NCBI GenBank assembly: GCA_037576195.1
Contig: CM075102.1
Span: 44,760,745 to 44,824,744 of the forward strand
Source: Phytoseiulus persimilis
Taxonomy: Eukaryota; Arthropoda; Arachnida; Mesostigmata; Phytoseiidae
Reading direction: 5' to 3'
DNA length: 64,000 bases
The position numbers and the translations under genes are program-made. Position 1 is the stretch's first letter; each line of letters begins with the position of its first letter. Under the pieces are notes generated by a model that worked only from the letters and a program-made list of their open reading frames with translations, made no database searches and was not told the origin of the DNA. Shown here piece after piece: positions 24,401-34,410 of this stretch.

Positions 24401-24533
24401 GAGTCAGAAAGTTATTTTCGAGTCAGAAAGTTATTTTCGAGTCAGAAAGTAATTCTCGAGTCAGAAAGTAATTCTCGAGTCAGGGAGCAAGTTTCGAGTC
24501 AGGAAGTAATTTTCGAGCCGGAAATTAATTTCA
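24401..24533. repeat. 19-bp tandem repeat, seven copies
   Basis: The unit GAGTCAGAAAGTTATTTTC repeats head-to-tail at 24401, 24420, 24439, 24458, 24477, 24496 and 24515, with decay toward the right end (GAGTCAGGGAGCAAGTTTC, GAGCCGGAAATTAATTTCA). Looser relatives lie near 24264-24320. Confidence 0.9.
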
Positions 24534-24794
24534 GAATTCCAGAGATTCGAAAATTGATGCCTGAAACAAACGCCTCTGGATGCAGTCATCGGCTACTTAG
24601 AAAACAAATGCGACGAGCCTTGGAGCAGAGTCGATGGAATTCTCCGCGGCCGACCGGGGGCTGAACAAAACTTTTCAACGACCAGAAGGTGTGTTTTGTT
24701 ACCTCGAACTAACTCGGGTCGGGGATCCAAGCTCAAAAGATGCCTCTCCCAGACTAGAGGCGGGTGATAACAGTTCATCAATGTAAAGTTCATG

Positions 24795-25245
24795 AGCGAG
24801 ATTCGCGAAATCTGATTTGACCGACAACAGATCTCAACTTTCTCAACTGTTCTTCGACACGCTCCCTCTCGTCCTTTTTTGAGTTCTGATCGCACCAGGG
24901 GGGCATGTCAGGGCTCATGCTGGAGGGCAGTCCTTCTTCGAGTAGCGAGGTAGAGCATATGATCCAGAGGTGCCGATTTTGAAGGTATCCGAACCCTTCA
25001 GATCCGATTGGGAAACTGAACACAATGAGCACCAAAATCCGCCTGAAAGCGAAGACATGAGCATTTGACGTTTCCAAATCCAACATAGCGCCTATAGGTC
25101 TGAGGAACGTTCTATCCCGATGAAAACACACCCGGTGACTCGGAGAGAGCAGGATCTTTCCCGCTGAAATGGGCACCACGATCCAATCGTTCACAGACTG
25201 ATCTAAGACCGGTAGCTTAATCGTTCGAGGATGTGCCGAGAACCC
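24795..25245 (-). CDS. Possible terminal exon(s) of an unidentified gene
   Basis: An acceptor-like AATATTAG at about 25248 is followed by about 150 open codons on the minus strand. They begin KLPVLDQSVNDWIVVPISAG and end in a charged helix (DQNSKKDERERVEEQLRKL) before a stop near 24797. The hydrophobic middle (RRILVLIVFSFPIG) may instead be an intron, since AG/GT sites flank it. Amino-acid composition looks coding but I recognise no family. The expected upstream exons would have to lie in 25250-25500 or overlap the receptor gene on the other strand. Confidence 0.3.
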
Positions 25246-25507
25246 TTCCTAATATTAACAGGAAGATACCGCGGTGCCAGCTTTCACATGCGCAATGTTC
25301 CGCCTATTTCGGTATTTTCTTTCCGTTGTCAAGATTATTTGTGTCTTGACATCCTATCCCTAGCATCATTACTTGGCTACTTACTCTGTTATTTTGAGCC
25401 AGGTGGAGACCGTGCTGGTGAATCACGGTGTGGAGATCCGCCCCCTATGATGTCTCAGAGAAGCATTCCGAGCTCGTCGTGTGAAATCGCAATCTCGGCT
25501 CAATGAG

Positions 25508-26815
25508 ATGAAGTGGTTAGTCTGCTTGATTTTCTTGCACTTAATGGAGCTTACAATGTGTACCACGGACCCAATCGAAGCCCACAGGATCAAACGGGCT
25601 CTCGGGTTCTGGTACAACAATGAGGATGTGATTCTGCCCTCGGACAACGGATCGAACCCGGTGGAAGTAGAAGTCACCTTCGACTGCAGGAAGATAGTGA
25701 CTATCAAACTGCAGAAAGGTAGGTTCTGTCGTCTTGATTAGAGGAACTTCCCCACGAATGCCCAGTTCTTCTGAACCGTGCGAGAAGTTTTTCATTCTGT
25801 TCCAGGAGAAGCAACAGTGGAGACCGAGATCTGTCTGAAGTGGCGACACGAAATGTTCCGATGGGATCCCGAAGAATTCAACGGCACGAATCAAATTATG
25901 CTGTTTGCTGGACTGAACCGCAACCCAGCCATCGTACAATTTGACGGCCGTGGATCTTCACTGTCCCGAAGAATCGAAGTCACCGAAGATACGAATCTGA
26001 CCTACGATGGTACTTTTTCTGTCTGTACTCATGAAAACTTAGTTCTGGGTTGCGACTCAAACATGAGGTTTTTTCCCAGGGACAAGCATCTTTGCTCGGT
26101 CTTCTTGATCGCAGACGTCCCATCGAAGAATTTATTAGGACTGTCGCCAAAGCTGAGCTACGATACGAGGAGATTGAATATAAAGAGGAGCTCAGGATGG
26201 CGTGCACTCGCTCTGGATTTCCGCAAGACCGATCCAGATCGTTTCTTCAGTTCCTTGGTTCTGAGCTTGGAAATTGAGAGAGAGTTCTCTCTGCATTCCT
26301 TCGGTTTCATCTTTCCGATAACGCTGAGTGCGGCTCTCACTATAGCTTTTTGCTGGGTTCCGCTGAAGCTATCCTCAAGGATCCATCTCATAATAACGGC
26401 TGTAACTGCCAATCTGCTGACTTCGATTAGCTACTCCGAAACCTTGAGCGAATCGACGACTGTTCCTTTCGGCTTGGAACTGGCTTCTGACTTGCTAGTA
26501 TTCTCTGCGTTCATAATTTCGTCAACGGTGCTTTCTTTGGTTCTGGAGAACTCGGAAACTTCAATGTCCACAGCCATGCCGTCGAGACTCCAACGATTTC
26601 TTGATAGCCCCCCGATTAGGAAGTATTTCATCAACCCCGGGGTGTATCATCGGGAGATCGCTGGGGACACTCATGAAACAGCGACAGCCAGTGTTCTTGA
26701 ATCAGAGCATACTCGCGATGACCGAACTGTGAGTCCGTGGCAGTCTCTAGTGATATTATTCCAGCGATGGGCGACAATTGCTTTCCTAGTTTCCTACATT
26801 TTCGAAACTATTTAG
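25508..26815 (+). CDS. Divergent Cys-loop ligand-gated ion channel subunit, two exons
   Basis: Cys-loop receptors (nicotinic, GABA, glutamate-chloride and related) are pentameric neurotransmitter-gated channels of the plasma membrane. Exons 25508-25718 and 25806-26815 join phase 1 across an 87-bp intron to give 406 aa. Seen: a signal peptide (MKWLVCLIFLHLMELTM), loop region LKWRHEMFRWDPEEFNG resembling nicotinic subunits, the Cys-loop C-x13-C (CDSNMRFFPRDKHLC) with its FPxD core, and TM1 (FGFIFPITLSAALTIAFCWV), TM2 (IHLIITAVTANLLTSISY), TM3 (LLVFSAFIISSTVLSLVL) and TM4 at the C-terminus. The TM3-TM4 loop is short (about 90 aa). There is no adjacent Cys pair in loop C, so it is not a classical alpha subunit. 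The usual GEK before TM2 of cation channels is replaced by SSR, and PAR of chloride channels is absent, so selectivity cannot be predicted. Confidence 0.9.
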
Positions 26816-27125
26816 AAGTTTCGCTGATTCAATGGAAACACGAGATTGGATCTGAGAATCCCAAGATCGAGTTGCCAGTGAAGAGGAGGAGACGCGAGTG
26901 TAACTCGGAAAACTTTCTCAAAGTTGTCGTGAGCCGTCAGCTGAGCTGAACTAGGTCACCCGCAATGCGCTCACTCGATCTGGTACGCGCTGACTGGATC
27001 GACCATTGCGAGACTGTTCGAAAACGCACGATGTTTATACCGAGGTTTCATTGGTAAATATATATTTTCAAACCTTGCGGCTGTAGCATTGACTTCCCTG
27101 CATACGTCGATCTTCGTTTGACATG

Positions 27126-27131
27126 AATAAA
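27126..27131 (+). terminator. AATAAA, candidate poly(A) signal of the Cys-loop receptor gene
   Basis: This is the first clear AATAAA on the plus strand after the receptor stop (about 310 bases downstream). Confidence 0.45.
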
Positions 27132-27142
27132 AGTTCTCATAA

Positions 27143-27238
27143 TCATTTCTCGAGTATAGTGAGCTGTAAGCCCACTTCGTCGTCCAACTCGCCACCATCC
27201 AAGTTTTCGGGGGTTCTGGGCCGTTCATCGGAGTCATT
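27143..27238 (-). CDS. Possible terminal exon of an unidentified minus-strand gene
   Basis: The minus-strand frame from about 27238 reads NDSDERPRTPENLDGGELDD and ends in a stop at 27143-27145. The acidic, hydrophilic composition looks coding, and GCTAG directly upstream could be an acceptor. It overlaps the 3'UTR of the receptor gene on the other strand. No family is recognised. Confidence 0.25.
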   Translation of the reverse strand, partial: NDSDERPRTPENLDGGELDDEVGLQLTILEK

Positions 27239-27310
27239 CCTCCAACTAGCCTCCAATCTGGAAGACTGACGATGCTGATAGGGTGATACGTTCCGGCCGC
27301 AGCCTGGATT

Positions 27311-27320
27311 TTTATTTATT
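27311..27320 (-). terminator. Overlapping poly(A) signals AATAAATAAA
   Basis: On the minus strand AATAAATAAA lies 16 bases past the stop codon of the 143-aa gene, implying a 3'UTR of only a few dozen bases. Confidence 0.7.
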
Positions 27321-27336
27321 CACAATCATGCACGTT

Positions 27337-27850
27337 TTACATCCGTTTTCCGCACTGCAGGCAATTCAGTTCACCTAGTCGCATGAATACATGTAGCGCC
27401 CTGGCGATACACTCCAGATGTTTTCCCTGGAAATGAGCGAATCGGAGTTTCGACTGGTGCGCTCGAAGCACTACGTCATCCGCTCCCACAAACATGTCGA
27501 GAACCCTTTTCTTGACACATCCGCCGAGCCGGTTCTGTCTGACATCGGATGTTTCCACACTTGCTCGATGTAACTGATTCGACATTAAATTTGATACCGT
27601 AATTTCGATACCTTCCTGCGCAAAACCGGAAGAATTGGATGGCGGCCCATTGACGAATCATCTTGGAAACGATTTTCTCCAAGAACATGGAACTGACCTG
27701 AAGGAGAAAGCAGGAGTACAAGCGTTGGACGCTCAGCTCATGTGGACTTTCGATGAATTTTAAATTCCCAAGATTTGACGGCAGAGCTTTGACATGTGCA
27801 GTAGCTCCAATTTCAGCATATCGGGTGCCCTTCTCTACAGTATTGTCCAT
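27337..27850 (-). CDS. Small two-exon gene, 143 aa, function unknown
   Basis: Exon 1 is 27850-27698 (51 codons from ATG) and exon 2 is 27615-27337 (92 codons plus stop), joined phase 0 across an 82-bp intron with a CAG/GTCAGT donor and a CTTCCGGTTTTGCGCAG acceptor. The predicted soluble protein begins MDNTVEKGTRYAEIG and has an N-terminal beta-rich part (AHVKALPSNLGNLKFIES) and a helical, basic second half. It ends GELNCLQCGKRM, with a C-x2-C pair close to the C-terminus. AATAAATAAA follows within 20 bases of the stop. Structure, frame and signals agree well, so I believe the gene is real, but I recognise no family. It converges on the ion-channel gene. Confidence 0.65.
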
Positions 27851-27859
27851 AGTGATAAC

Positions 27860-30200
27860 TAGAGCCTTGAAGTTCAGCATTACTCATCAATCGCCACTCA
27901 TCAATCTATGGATTGATGCCTAGATGAATGGATAGGTTGATGAACTACGCCTTATTGCCATGAGAACTGGTAGACTCAGCCAAGAGATTCATTTACCCAT
28001 CTCTCTATATGGACGGATGGGAGGTAAACAATGATGAATGCCTGAACTCCCAAGCTCCAGTGATAACAATCAGCGCTCTGAGGCAAATATTTCGGGATCG
28101 CCATTTCTCCACGCACCAATGTGGGGCAAAGGGAAAGGTTGACCGCCCCCTTGTGACGGTGTTCGCTCGCGGATTGTTCGTTCTCAAAGCAGTGAAGTAT
28201 TCCAGCAAGCATCGTTAGTCAATACGCGCCAACCCGTTCGGTCTTTGCGCAGAGCGCGAGGCTCATCAAAAGAACGAGACTCAAGACTGCAGGACAGCAT
28301 TCGATTTCCTTCTCGCAGAATCGCGAGTTGAGGACCAGAGACCTGCAGAGGGCGACGTTTCCCCTCTCGATTTGATCAATCATGCACAGTGGACTAATTT
28401 TCGAGAGACGGTGCAGTCAAGCTGATCTGAGTCCAGCGGATCTTCCGCTTAGGTCTCTCTCGGAAGAAAACCGACTGAACGGCGGAAGCCTCGGGAACTC
28501 GCAAGAGTTCTCCTTGAGCGTTACCCGGGTAGATGACCGAATGTTTCTGCAATCCTCGCGAGCGTTGTCATCTGAACGACATCTCCCTCAAGACTGCATT
28601 CGGCGCAGGAGTTTCGCCATGTGCACCCGGACGCTTTCGGGATCCGGGATGCGAATCGATAATTGTTGTCGGGACTGAGTTGGATGCGAACGTTGTTGCA
28701 CGAACAAAACGGACATTCGTCTCATGAGACTCGCTCGAGTTAACGGAGGTTCGAGAGTTTGAAGGAGCGTTCTCTTTGTACGAAACGCATCTATGAGAGC
28801 CTTGGGCCGCTGCAGAGAAGCGATTCACGAGGAAATTAATCGGTCAAACTTTCACCAAATCTTCCAACCAGTGTATTCAGGCGCTACGACGACCTTGCTC
28901 GAATGATGGTATGGGACTCATCGGGCCCACGCGTGCATCTGCAGTCTGGCAAGAGGAAATCAGTGTGGAGTTAACAGCATCACAACACAAAGATCGCCGT
29001 AAACTCAACCTGTCGGAGGCGAACAGAAGGAACGAAATGAGGGAAATGTGCGAAATTCGATCAGCCTCCGGATGTTACGGTCCGCTCGATAAGGCTATAA
29101 TTCTCTTCGAATAGCTTCCAAACCAAGATTGTGGCTCGATGCGTTCTCGTTGGAATCGCAAAGCTCATTGGAAGAGACGACATTCCGTGGGAGGATTCTC
29201 GGAAATCGCCCGCAGGAATCGCCTCAGATCGCATCCCTAAAGTTCGACCAAGGGTGCTTGTTTCTCTTGCTACGCGCGCACCACGGGGTGAAAATCAATT
29301 GAGTCGAACCCCTGCTCCGAGTACACCACTAGACAAAGATCGTTGCTGGAGAATAGAGGTAAGAGTCGTTGCAAAATGGCCGGCTGTTGGCTGGCGTTAG
29401 GGGTGTTACCGCTCTGAAGAACGCTGGTGACCCCAGGTTTCCATAATTCAACGTTGTAGCGGAGACTGAGAGCTCTTGATTTCGCTAAAAATGTTTAATA
29501 TCAGCAGGGAAACAGGAAAGGTACAGACTTACTGCTTCTCAATCATTCACGACTCCTGGCGTGCATGCATATCGGTTCAGTCCATGCTAAATAAACAGTG
29601 TTCGAAGAATAGGAGTCCCTAACAGCGACGAACGCAAGCAAGCCACTCTCTCCGTTGAGGAACTCGAGGCAGTATTTGTGGGGCGACTCTCATCCGGCCT
29701 TTCCAGCAGCAGTCGCACATGCGGAAACCGTGTTACGAAATCGTGGGGCGTCAATCTGGCAGATCGCGAATGGCTGTAGATTCGAGAACTGGTCCCGGAG
29801 CCAGATCTTCAGCACGTCGTATAAAAATTTATTTCCTGTGAAGCGGGTAAACGACTCATGTAAGGGGAAGTAGTGAACTTCTGAGGCATGTATTCACCTA
29901 GTGCAGACACCCGGTCACTAACGAAGAACTGGGACGTTTCCGTTTTCTTTCAACCATCAAGTGAGAATGGAGAAAGAGTGATGAATGATCTTTCTAGCCC
30001 TCTCACTGCGAACTCCGAACAAACCTTGACCCTCACTCGTCGGCCTGAAGCACCGTCTTTCTCCTGAATTGGGTTATGGATTGAAAATACGGCATCTGTC
30101 TCGCAATGACCCCACGGTCTCGAAGAAGCGGCTCTGAGCATGAGCTATGCCACACGCACGGTCTATCTGACTCAGCCACTGGATAACAATCATGGATTTG
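27860..30200. other. Intergenic, no gene identified
   Basis: There are only short open frames on both strands without splice-supported coding character. ATCAATC/ATGGAT-rich sequence near 27885-27950 is a weak short repeat. The left edge of the minisatellite begins near 30204. Confidence 0.4.
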
Positions 30201-30203
30201 AAA

Positions 30204-30680
30204 AGTATGGTTAAATTGGTCTTGGAATCACCCCTCCAGAGTTGGAAAGTAACGCTCAGATTGGTCCCGGAATCACCCCTCCAGAGTTGGAAAGTAATGC
30301 TCAGATTGGTCTCGGAATCACCCCTCCAGGCTTGGGGAGTAATGTTCAGATTGGTCCCGGAATCACCCCTCCAGAGTTGGAAAGTAATGGTCAGATTGGT
30401 CTCGGAATCACCCCTCCAGAGTTGGGAAGTAATGCTCAGATTGGTCCCGGAATCACCCCCCCCCCCCAGAGTTGGAAAGTAATGCTCAGATTGGTCCCGG
30501 AATCACCCCCCCAGAGTTGGAAAGTAATGCTCAGATTGGTCCCGGAATCACCCCTCCAGAGCTGGAAAGTAATGCTCAGATTGGTCCCGGAATCACCCCT
30601 CCAGAGTTGGAAAGTAATGGTCAGATTGGTCTCGGAATCACCCCTCCAGGCTTGGGGAGTGATGTTCAGATTGGTCGATT
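30204..30680 (+). repeat. 45-bp minisatellite, left block (about 10-11 units)
   Basis: The unit is CCCGGAATCACCCCTCCAGAG / TTGGAAAGTAATGCTCAGATTGGT (45 bp). Units alternate between GAGTTGGAAAGTAATG and GGCTTGGGGAGTAATGTT variants. Because 45 is a multiple of 3, all units stay in the same reading frame and simulate long proteins. The array stops exactly where the retrotransposon begins and resumes in the same phase at 34409. Confidence 0.97.
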
Positions 30681-30798
30681 GATTGATTGATTGATTGGTT
30701 TATTAACCATTTCTTGCCCATATACACTTTGTTACATGTCAGAAACCCCGTACGCGGGGGCGAGTAAACTCTGCTGGTTAGGATCGTTAGTCGGTGTT

Positions 30799-33700
30799 CT
30801 AGCAGGAGCGTGGGACGTGTTCTTTCGTTGCTCTCTCCCATCTTTCAAGACTCCGTTTGGTCCGCTCTACAATTCTTCTCGTTGAGTCTTCATGTAGGCC
30901 TAGTCTTCTGCAGATCTCCGCTTCACTCCGCTGTTCTTCCTTACACTCCATTATCACATGTTCTAGGGACTCTGTGTGATGTCCGCATAACACACATTTA
31001 CCATCTCCTCCTTCGAATCTTGTTCTGAAAGAGTTGGTGTTCAGGAAGCCCGCTCTTGCACTGGCAATGAGCGTGCTCCCTCTGGAGTTGTCATATATAT
31101 GATCAATCGTGCCTTTCTGCCTCTTGTATTTCCTATATCTTTCTAGGCTGGATTTACTTTCCATTCCTTCTTTCCATTCCTTGTCCGTATATGCCTTTAT
31201 TTGTTCTTCCACCTCTTTGCGGAAGGATTTCCAGCTTCTACCACCTCCTGTCGATTTCGGAGCCTCTATGTTCTCGCATTCGTACATTCTCTTGAGGTGT
31301 ATCATTCTCTTGTATGCTGAGCTAAATATGTTGCATGTTTCCATTGCCTCTAGGATCAGTTTTGGCCATCTATGTCTGGACATTTGTTCGACTCTGGCAA
31401 AGTACAGTATTTTACTTTTGGCTTCTCTGCATTCGTATGATGCCCAGCCCAGTTCTCCCTCAACGAACTCATTCGCTATGTTGAAGGATGGCTGTCCTAG
31501 CGCCCATTTGCCTGCCTCCCGCTGGGATGTTTCCATCCTCTTGCGTGTGTCAGCTGACGCCACCAGGACTGAGTTGCAGTATGTCAACGCGGGCACGCAC
31601 GTTGCCTTCCATTGTATCTTGGTCGTCTCAAACCTATTGAACTTCCACAGCGATTTGGCGTACATTTGTCTAAGCGTTCTTATGGCTTTCTCTTTCCATA
31701 GCTTCTCTTGTTCAGATAGATAGTTCCTGTCATTGCTAATCAGGATTCCAAGATACTTGTATGACTTTGCTCTAGGGATCGCTTGTCCCTGAATCTCAAG
31801 CCCGGGGTTCACGCCGCTCCCCGGCTCATTGAAGTCAATGATTGCTGATTTTTTTGGGTTGAAAACCAGGTTCAGCTCATCACCCACTTCTGTGGTGATC
31901 TGTAGCAACTGTTCCATCTGGGTCCATGTGTGAGACATTAGAATTAGATCGTCGGCATAAAGTATCCCCGGGATCACTTTTGCTCTGTTCTTCAGCCCCT
32001 CAAATATGTTTTTCGAGGTCCTGATAGTGACTCCCTTGCCTGACTCTACTAGCCTCTTTTCTAGGCTTGATATGTATAACATGAAGAGCGTGGGAGACAG
32101 GGCGCATCCTTGTCTTAGGCCCTGCTTCAGTCTCACTTTGTGCGATGTTTGTTCCCCTACCTTGAGGACTACCTGGTTATTACTGTTGAGTAGCTTAAGT
32201 AAGGCTATGAGGCTTCTGGGCATCCCGCATTCGCTTAGGATGTGCCAGAGCTTTGCTCTGTCTACTCTATCGTATGCCTTCGAGCAGTCTAGAAATGTGG
32301 CTTTCAGCCCTCTGCCCTCCTTTCTCGTCATCTCTATGATGGAGGTGACCATGAATATACAGTCATCCCCTCGTCTTTCTCGTCTATATCCATTGTGCAT
32401 CTCACCCAGGATTCCGTGCTCTTCTATCCAGTCGTGTATTTTCTTGTTGATGACACGGGCGAAAATACGGTATAGAAGATCTGTGATTGTTATTGGCCTG
32501 TATGTGGTTAGGTCCCCCCTCACTGAGTCTTTTTTCTCAAGGGTTACCACTCTGCCTTCGCACCAGCTTCTGGGGATCTCTTCTTTCCCCACTAGCATTC
32601 TTGTGAAAATTTCCGCGAGGACCATATGTCCTTCTTCCCCTAGACTTTTGATAGTTTCTCCTGCTATCATATCCGGGCCTGCGGCTGTCTCATTGGCTAC
32701 GTTCTGTAATGCAATGTTTACGTCCGTAGCGTTAATTTCAAACTCCGTGATAGGTTCTGTGACTCTACTCACGGTGTTTGATCTCTCCTTGTCGTCGACT
32801 TCCTCTCCACCCAGAAGCTCTTTCAGCGTTCCGGTGAGATGTTTTCTGATCATGCCGTCTGCTATCGGCACTCCTCTCTCGTCTCTGATCACCGTAGCGC
32901 TTTTGGGCCTCTCGTCTGTCTTTTTGACGTATGCCCAGAACCTTTTGGCTCTCTGGCTTCTTGGGCATCTGATTATATAGTCGTACATTCTCTTATCTTT
33001 TTCGGCAATTTCATATGCTATTTGTTTGCCTACATCCCTGACTGCTTGTTGGTATTCTCTGCTGATCTCCTCAGCTTTTACCTCATCTTTTTTTCTCCTC
33101 GCCTCTCTGAGTCGTCTTCCGATCTCTTTGCGGGCTTTGTCCAGGGTTCGGATATTCTTCGACCACTTGGGGTACTTTCGGTTGATTTTCACCTTTACTG
33201 TCGCAGTTCTGGCATGCTTTTTCATTAACTCTATCAATTTCTTATACTCCACTGTTTTGCCTTCGGCTTGGAGCGCACTTAGCTCTCGTCTAGTGAGCTC
33301 TCCTATCATCCTCCTGTCAAGTTTGGCTACCACACTATTCCCTTTATTCTCTGGGGTCTTGCCTCCCAGGACTAAAATCTCTAGGTTTATCATGTTGTGG
33401 TCAGACAGTTCTCTGCTTCTGTCACCCTCCTGATCTATTTCCATGCTCTTCACCTGTTTTCTGAGCTTATCGTTGCACAGCACATAGTCTAGTACTGCTC
33501 CCCCTCTGGTTAGCCTTCCCTTGCATATCTCGTCGAGGTTCAGGATCTCAAGTCGATTCTTCTGTGAAAAATCCACGAGCAGGTCCCCACGGACATTCTG
33601 CACTTCTGCGAATTGTGCTAGGTGTGCGTTCATGTCGCCTCCTACTAGTATCAAGGAGTTGTTCTTTCTCCTTCTCTCGAGAACTCCTTCTAGTTTCCTG

Positions 33701-34101
33701 TATGTCTCAACATTATTGCGGACGCTTTCGTGTGCCACGTACACACTGATGATTATGAAGTCTTGTTTATGCAGTGTCATGCCCACTGCCACAAAGTCCT
33801 TCTCTCTTTCCACCCATTCCTCCTCTTTGAGGCTATCCGGGATCAGGATGCCGGTTCCACCGCTGGCGTGTTTCCCAGACCGTCCGTCCCTGTTTGAGCC
33901 TACGAATCTGTAGCCTTTTATTTTTGGTGGTACCTCGTCATTCATGAGTTTTGTTTCGCTTATCATGATTATACCTTCTCTCATGCCTCCAAAGGCATTC
34001 ATCGTCAGTTTCTTCCATTTCTCTTTCGTCCTGCCCCCAGCTAGATTGAAAACACATATGTTTAGGGTGTCTAGATTAACGAACGCATTTTTATTTTTCA
34101 T
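30799..34101 (-). CDS. LINE ORF2: APE endonuclease and reverse transcriptase, intact
   Basis: Target-primed reverse transcription needs an endonuclease that nicks DNA and an RT that copies the element RNA. The frame is open from beyond 34170; the first ATG is at 34101, giving about 1100 aa. Seen: the APE-type endonuclease (ICVFNLAGGRTKEKW, MISETKL, ASGGTGILIPD, LVGGDMNAH, LSDHNMINLEI); the RT with YRPITITDLLYRIFA, TFLDCSKAYDRVD, LKQGLRQGCALSPTLF and catalytic YADD (GILYADDLILMSH); and a C-terminal zinc knuckle C-x2-C-x7-H-x4-C (CVLCGHHTESLEHVIMEC). No frameshift or internal stop is present, so all enzymatic motifs are potentially functional. The upstream in-frame sequence is described separately. 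Confidence 0.95.
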   Translation of the reverse strand: MKNKNAFVNLDTLNICVFNLAGGRTKEKWKKLTMNAFGGMREGIIMISETKLMNDEVPPKIKGYRFVGSNRDGRSGKHASGGTGILIPDSLKEEEWVEREKDFVAVGMTLHKQDFIIISVYVAHESVRNNVETYRKLEGVLERRRKNNSLILVGGDMNAHLAQFAEVQNVRGDLLVDFSQKNRLEILNLDEICKGRLTRGGAVLDYVLCNDKLRKQVKSMEIDQEGDRSRELSDHNMINLEILVLGGKTPENKGNSVVAKLDRRMIGELTRRELSALQAEGKTVEYKKLIELMKKHARTATVKVKINRKYPKWSKNIRTLDKARKEIGRRLREARRKKDEVKAEEISREYQQAVRDVGKQIAYEIAEKDKRMYDYIIRCPRSQRAKRFWAYVKKTDERPKSATVIRDERGVPIADGMIRKHLTGTLKELLGGEEVDDKERSNTVSRVTEPITEFEINATDVNIALQNVANETAAGPDMIAGETIKSLGEEGHMVLAEIFTRMLVGKEEIPRSWCEGRVVTLEKKDSVRGDLTTYRPITITDLLYRIFARVINKKIHDWIEEHGILGEMHNGYRRERRGDDCIFMVTSIIEMTRKEGRGLKATFLDCSKAYDRVDRAKLWHILSECGMPRSLIALLKLLNSNNQVVLKVGEQTSHKVRLKQGLRQGCALSPTLFMLYISSLEKRLVESGKGVTIRTSKNIFEGLKNRAKVIPGILYADDLILMSHTWTQMEQLLQITTEVGDELNLVFNPKKSAIIDFNEPGSGVNPGLEIQGQAIPRAKSYKYLGILISNDRNYLSEQEKLWKEKAIRTLRQMYAKSLWKFNRFETTKIQWKATCVPALTYCNSVLVASADTRKRMETSQREAGKWALGQPSFNIANEFVEGELGWASYECREAKSKILYFARVEQMSRHRWPKLILEAMETCNIFSSAYKRMIHLKRMYECENIEAPKSTGGGRSWKSFRKEVEEQIKAYTDKEWKEGMESKSSLERYRKYKRQKGTIDHIYDNSRGSTLIASARAGFLNTNSFRTRFEGGDGKCVLCGHHTESLEHVIMECKEEQRSEAEICRRLGLHEDSTRRIVERTKRSLERWERATKEHVPRSC

Positions 34102-34410
34102 GCCTCTGCCTCTCACCCTTCTTTCTTTTTTAACCTCTGAAGCAGTCTTTCGCTTCTTTGGGCAGGACACCTCATCCTATTTCTCCCACGGTTTTTTTCC
34201 CCGGCCAGGTTTTTGGTATGGGTTTCCCCTACCCCTGGTCGGATACGGTGCAGAGAACGTTGAGTATGGAGCGTTTCCGCTCCATCTTACTCCTCTGCCC
34301 CTGTGTGCACCTCTATCGCTGTTCTGTTGTGGGGTAGCTGCCCCTCTGAACCACCTATGCGGGTTGCCTGCGCTCCCCGCTTGTTGCTGGGGAACACTCG
34401 GCCCCAGGTC
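34102..34410 (-). CDS. C-terminal remnant of LINE ORF1, in frame with ORF2 across one TAG
   Basis: Reading the ORF2 frame upstream of 34170 there is a TAG at 34177-34179, and above it 77 open codons up to the truncation point at 34410. They encode an Arg/Gly/Asn/Gln-rich tail (for example PTRGRGNPYQKPGRGKKPWE), as expected of a nucleic-acid-binding ORF1 C-terminus. The stretch between the TAG and the ORF2 ATG is also basic and open. The 5' part of the protein is lost by truncation of the element. Confidence 0.7.

Larger units (their letters stand above)
23276..25507. other. Intergenic region with tandem repeat and possible minus-strand exons
   Basis: It contains the second AACCGC-type cluster (24148-24215), a 19-bp tandem repeat (24401-24533) and, on the minus strand at about 25245-24795, coding-like sequence listed separately. 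Elsewhere nothing is recognisable. Confidence 0.4.
30681..34410 (-). mobile_element. Non-LTR retrotransposon (LINE), 5'-truncated, inserted in the minisatellite
   Basis: On the minus strand the element runs from 34410 (within an ORF1-like coding tail) to 30681. It has a full endonuclease/RT ORF, a 3'UTR of about 120 bp containing AATAAA, and a 3' tail of about five CAAT repeats. Tetranucleotide-type 3' tails are typical of several LINE clades. The array sequence either side is in register (ends ...CAGATTGGT, resumes CCCGGAATC), with GGTC shared by both junctions, either a 4-bp target duplication or microhomology. The open ORF suggests recent insertion. No RNase H domain is evident; the clade is not assigned. 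Confidence 0.93.

Noticed and set aside
32006..32980. 324-codon plus-strand frame opposite the LINE RT
   Set aside because: It is an antisense shadow of the intact ORF2, whose motifs are unmistakable on the minus strand.
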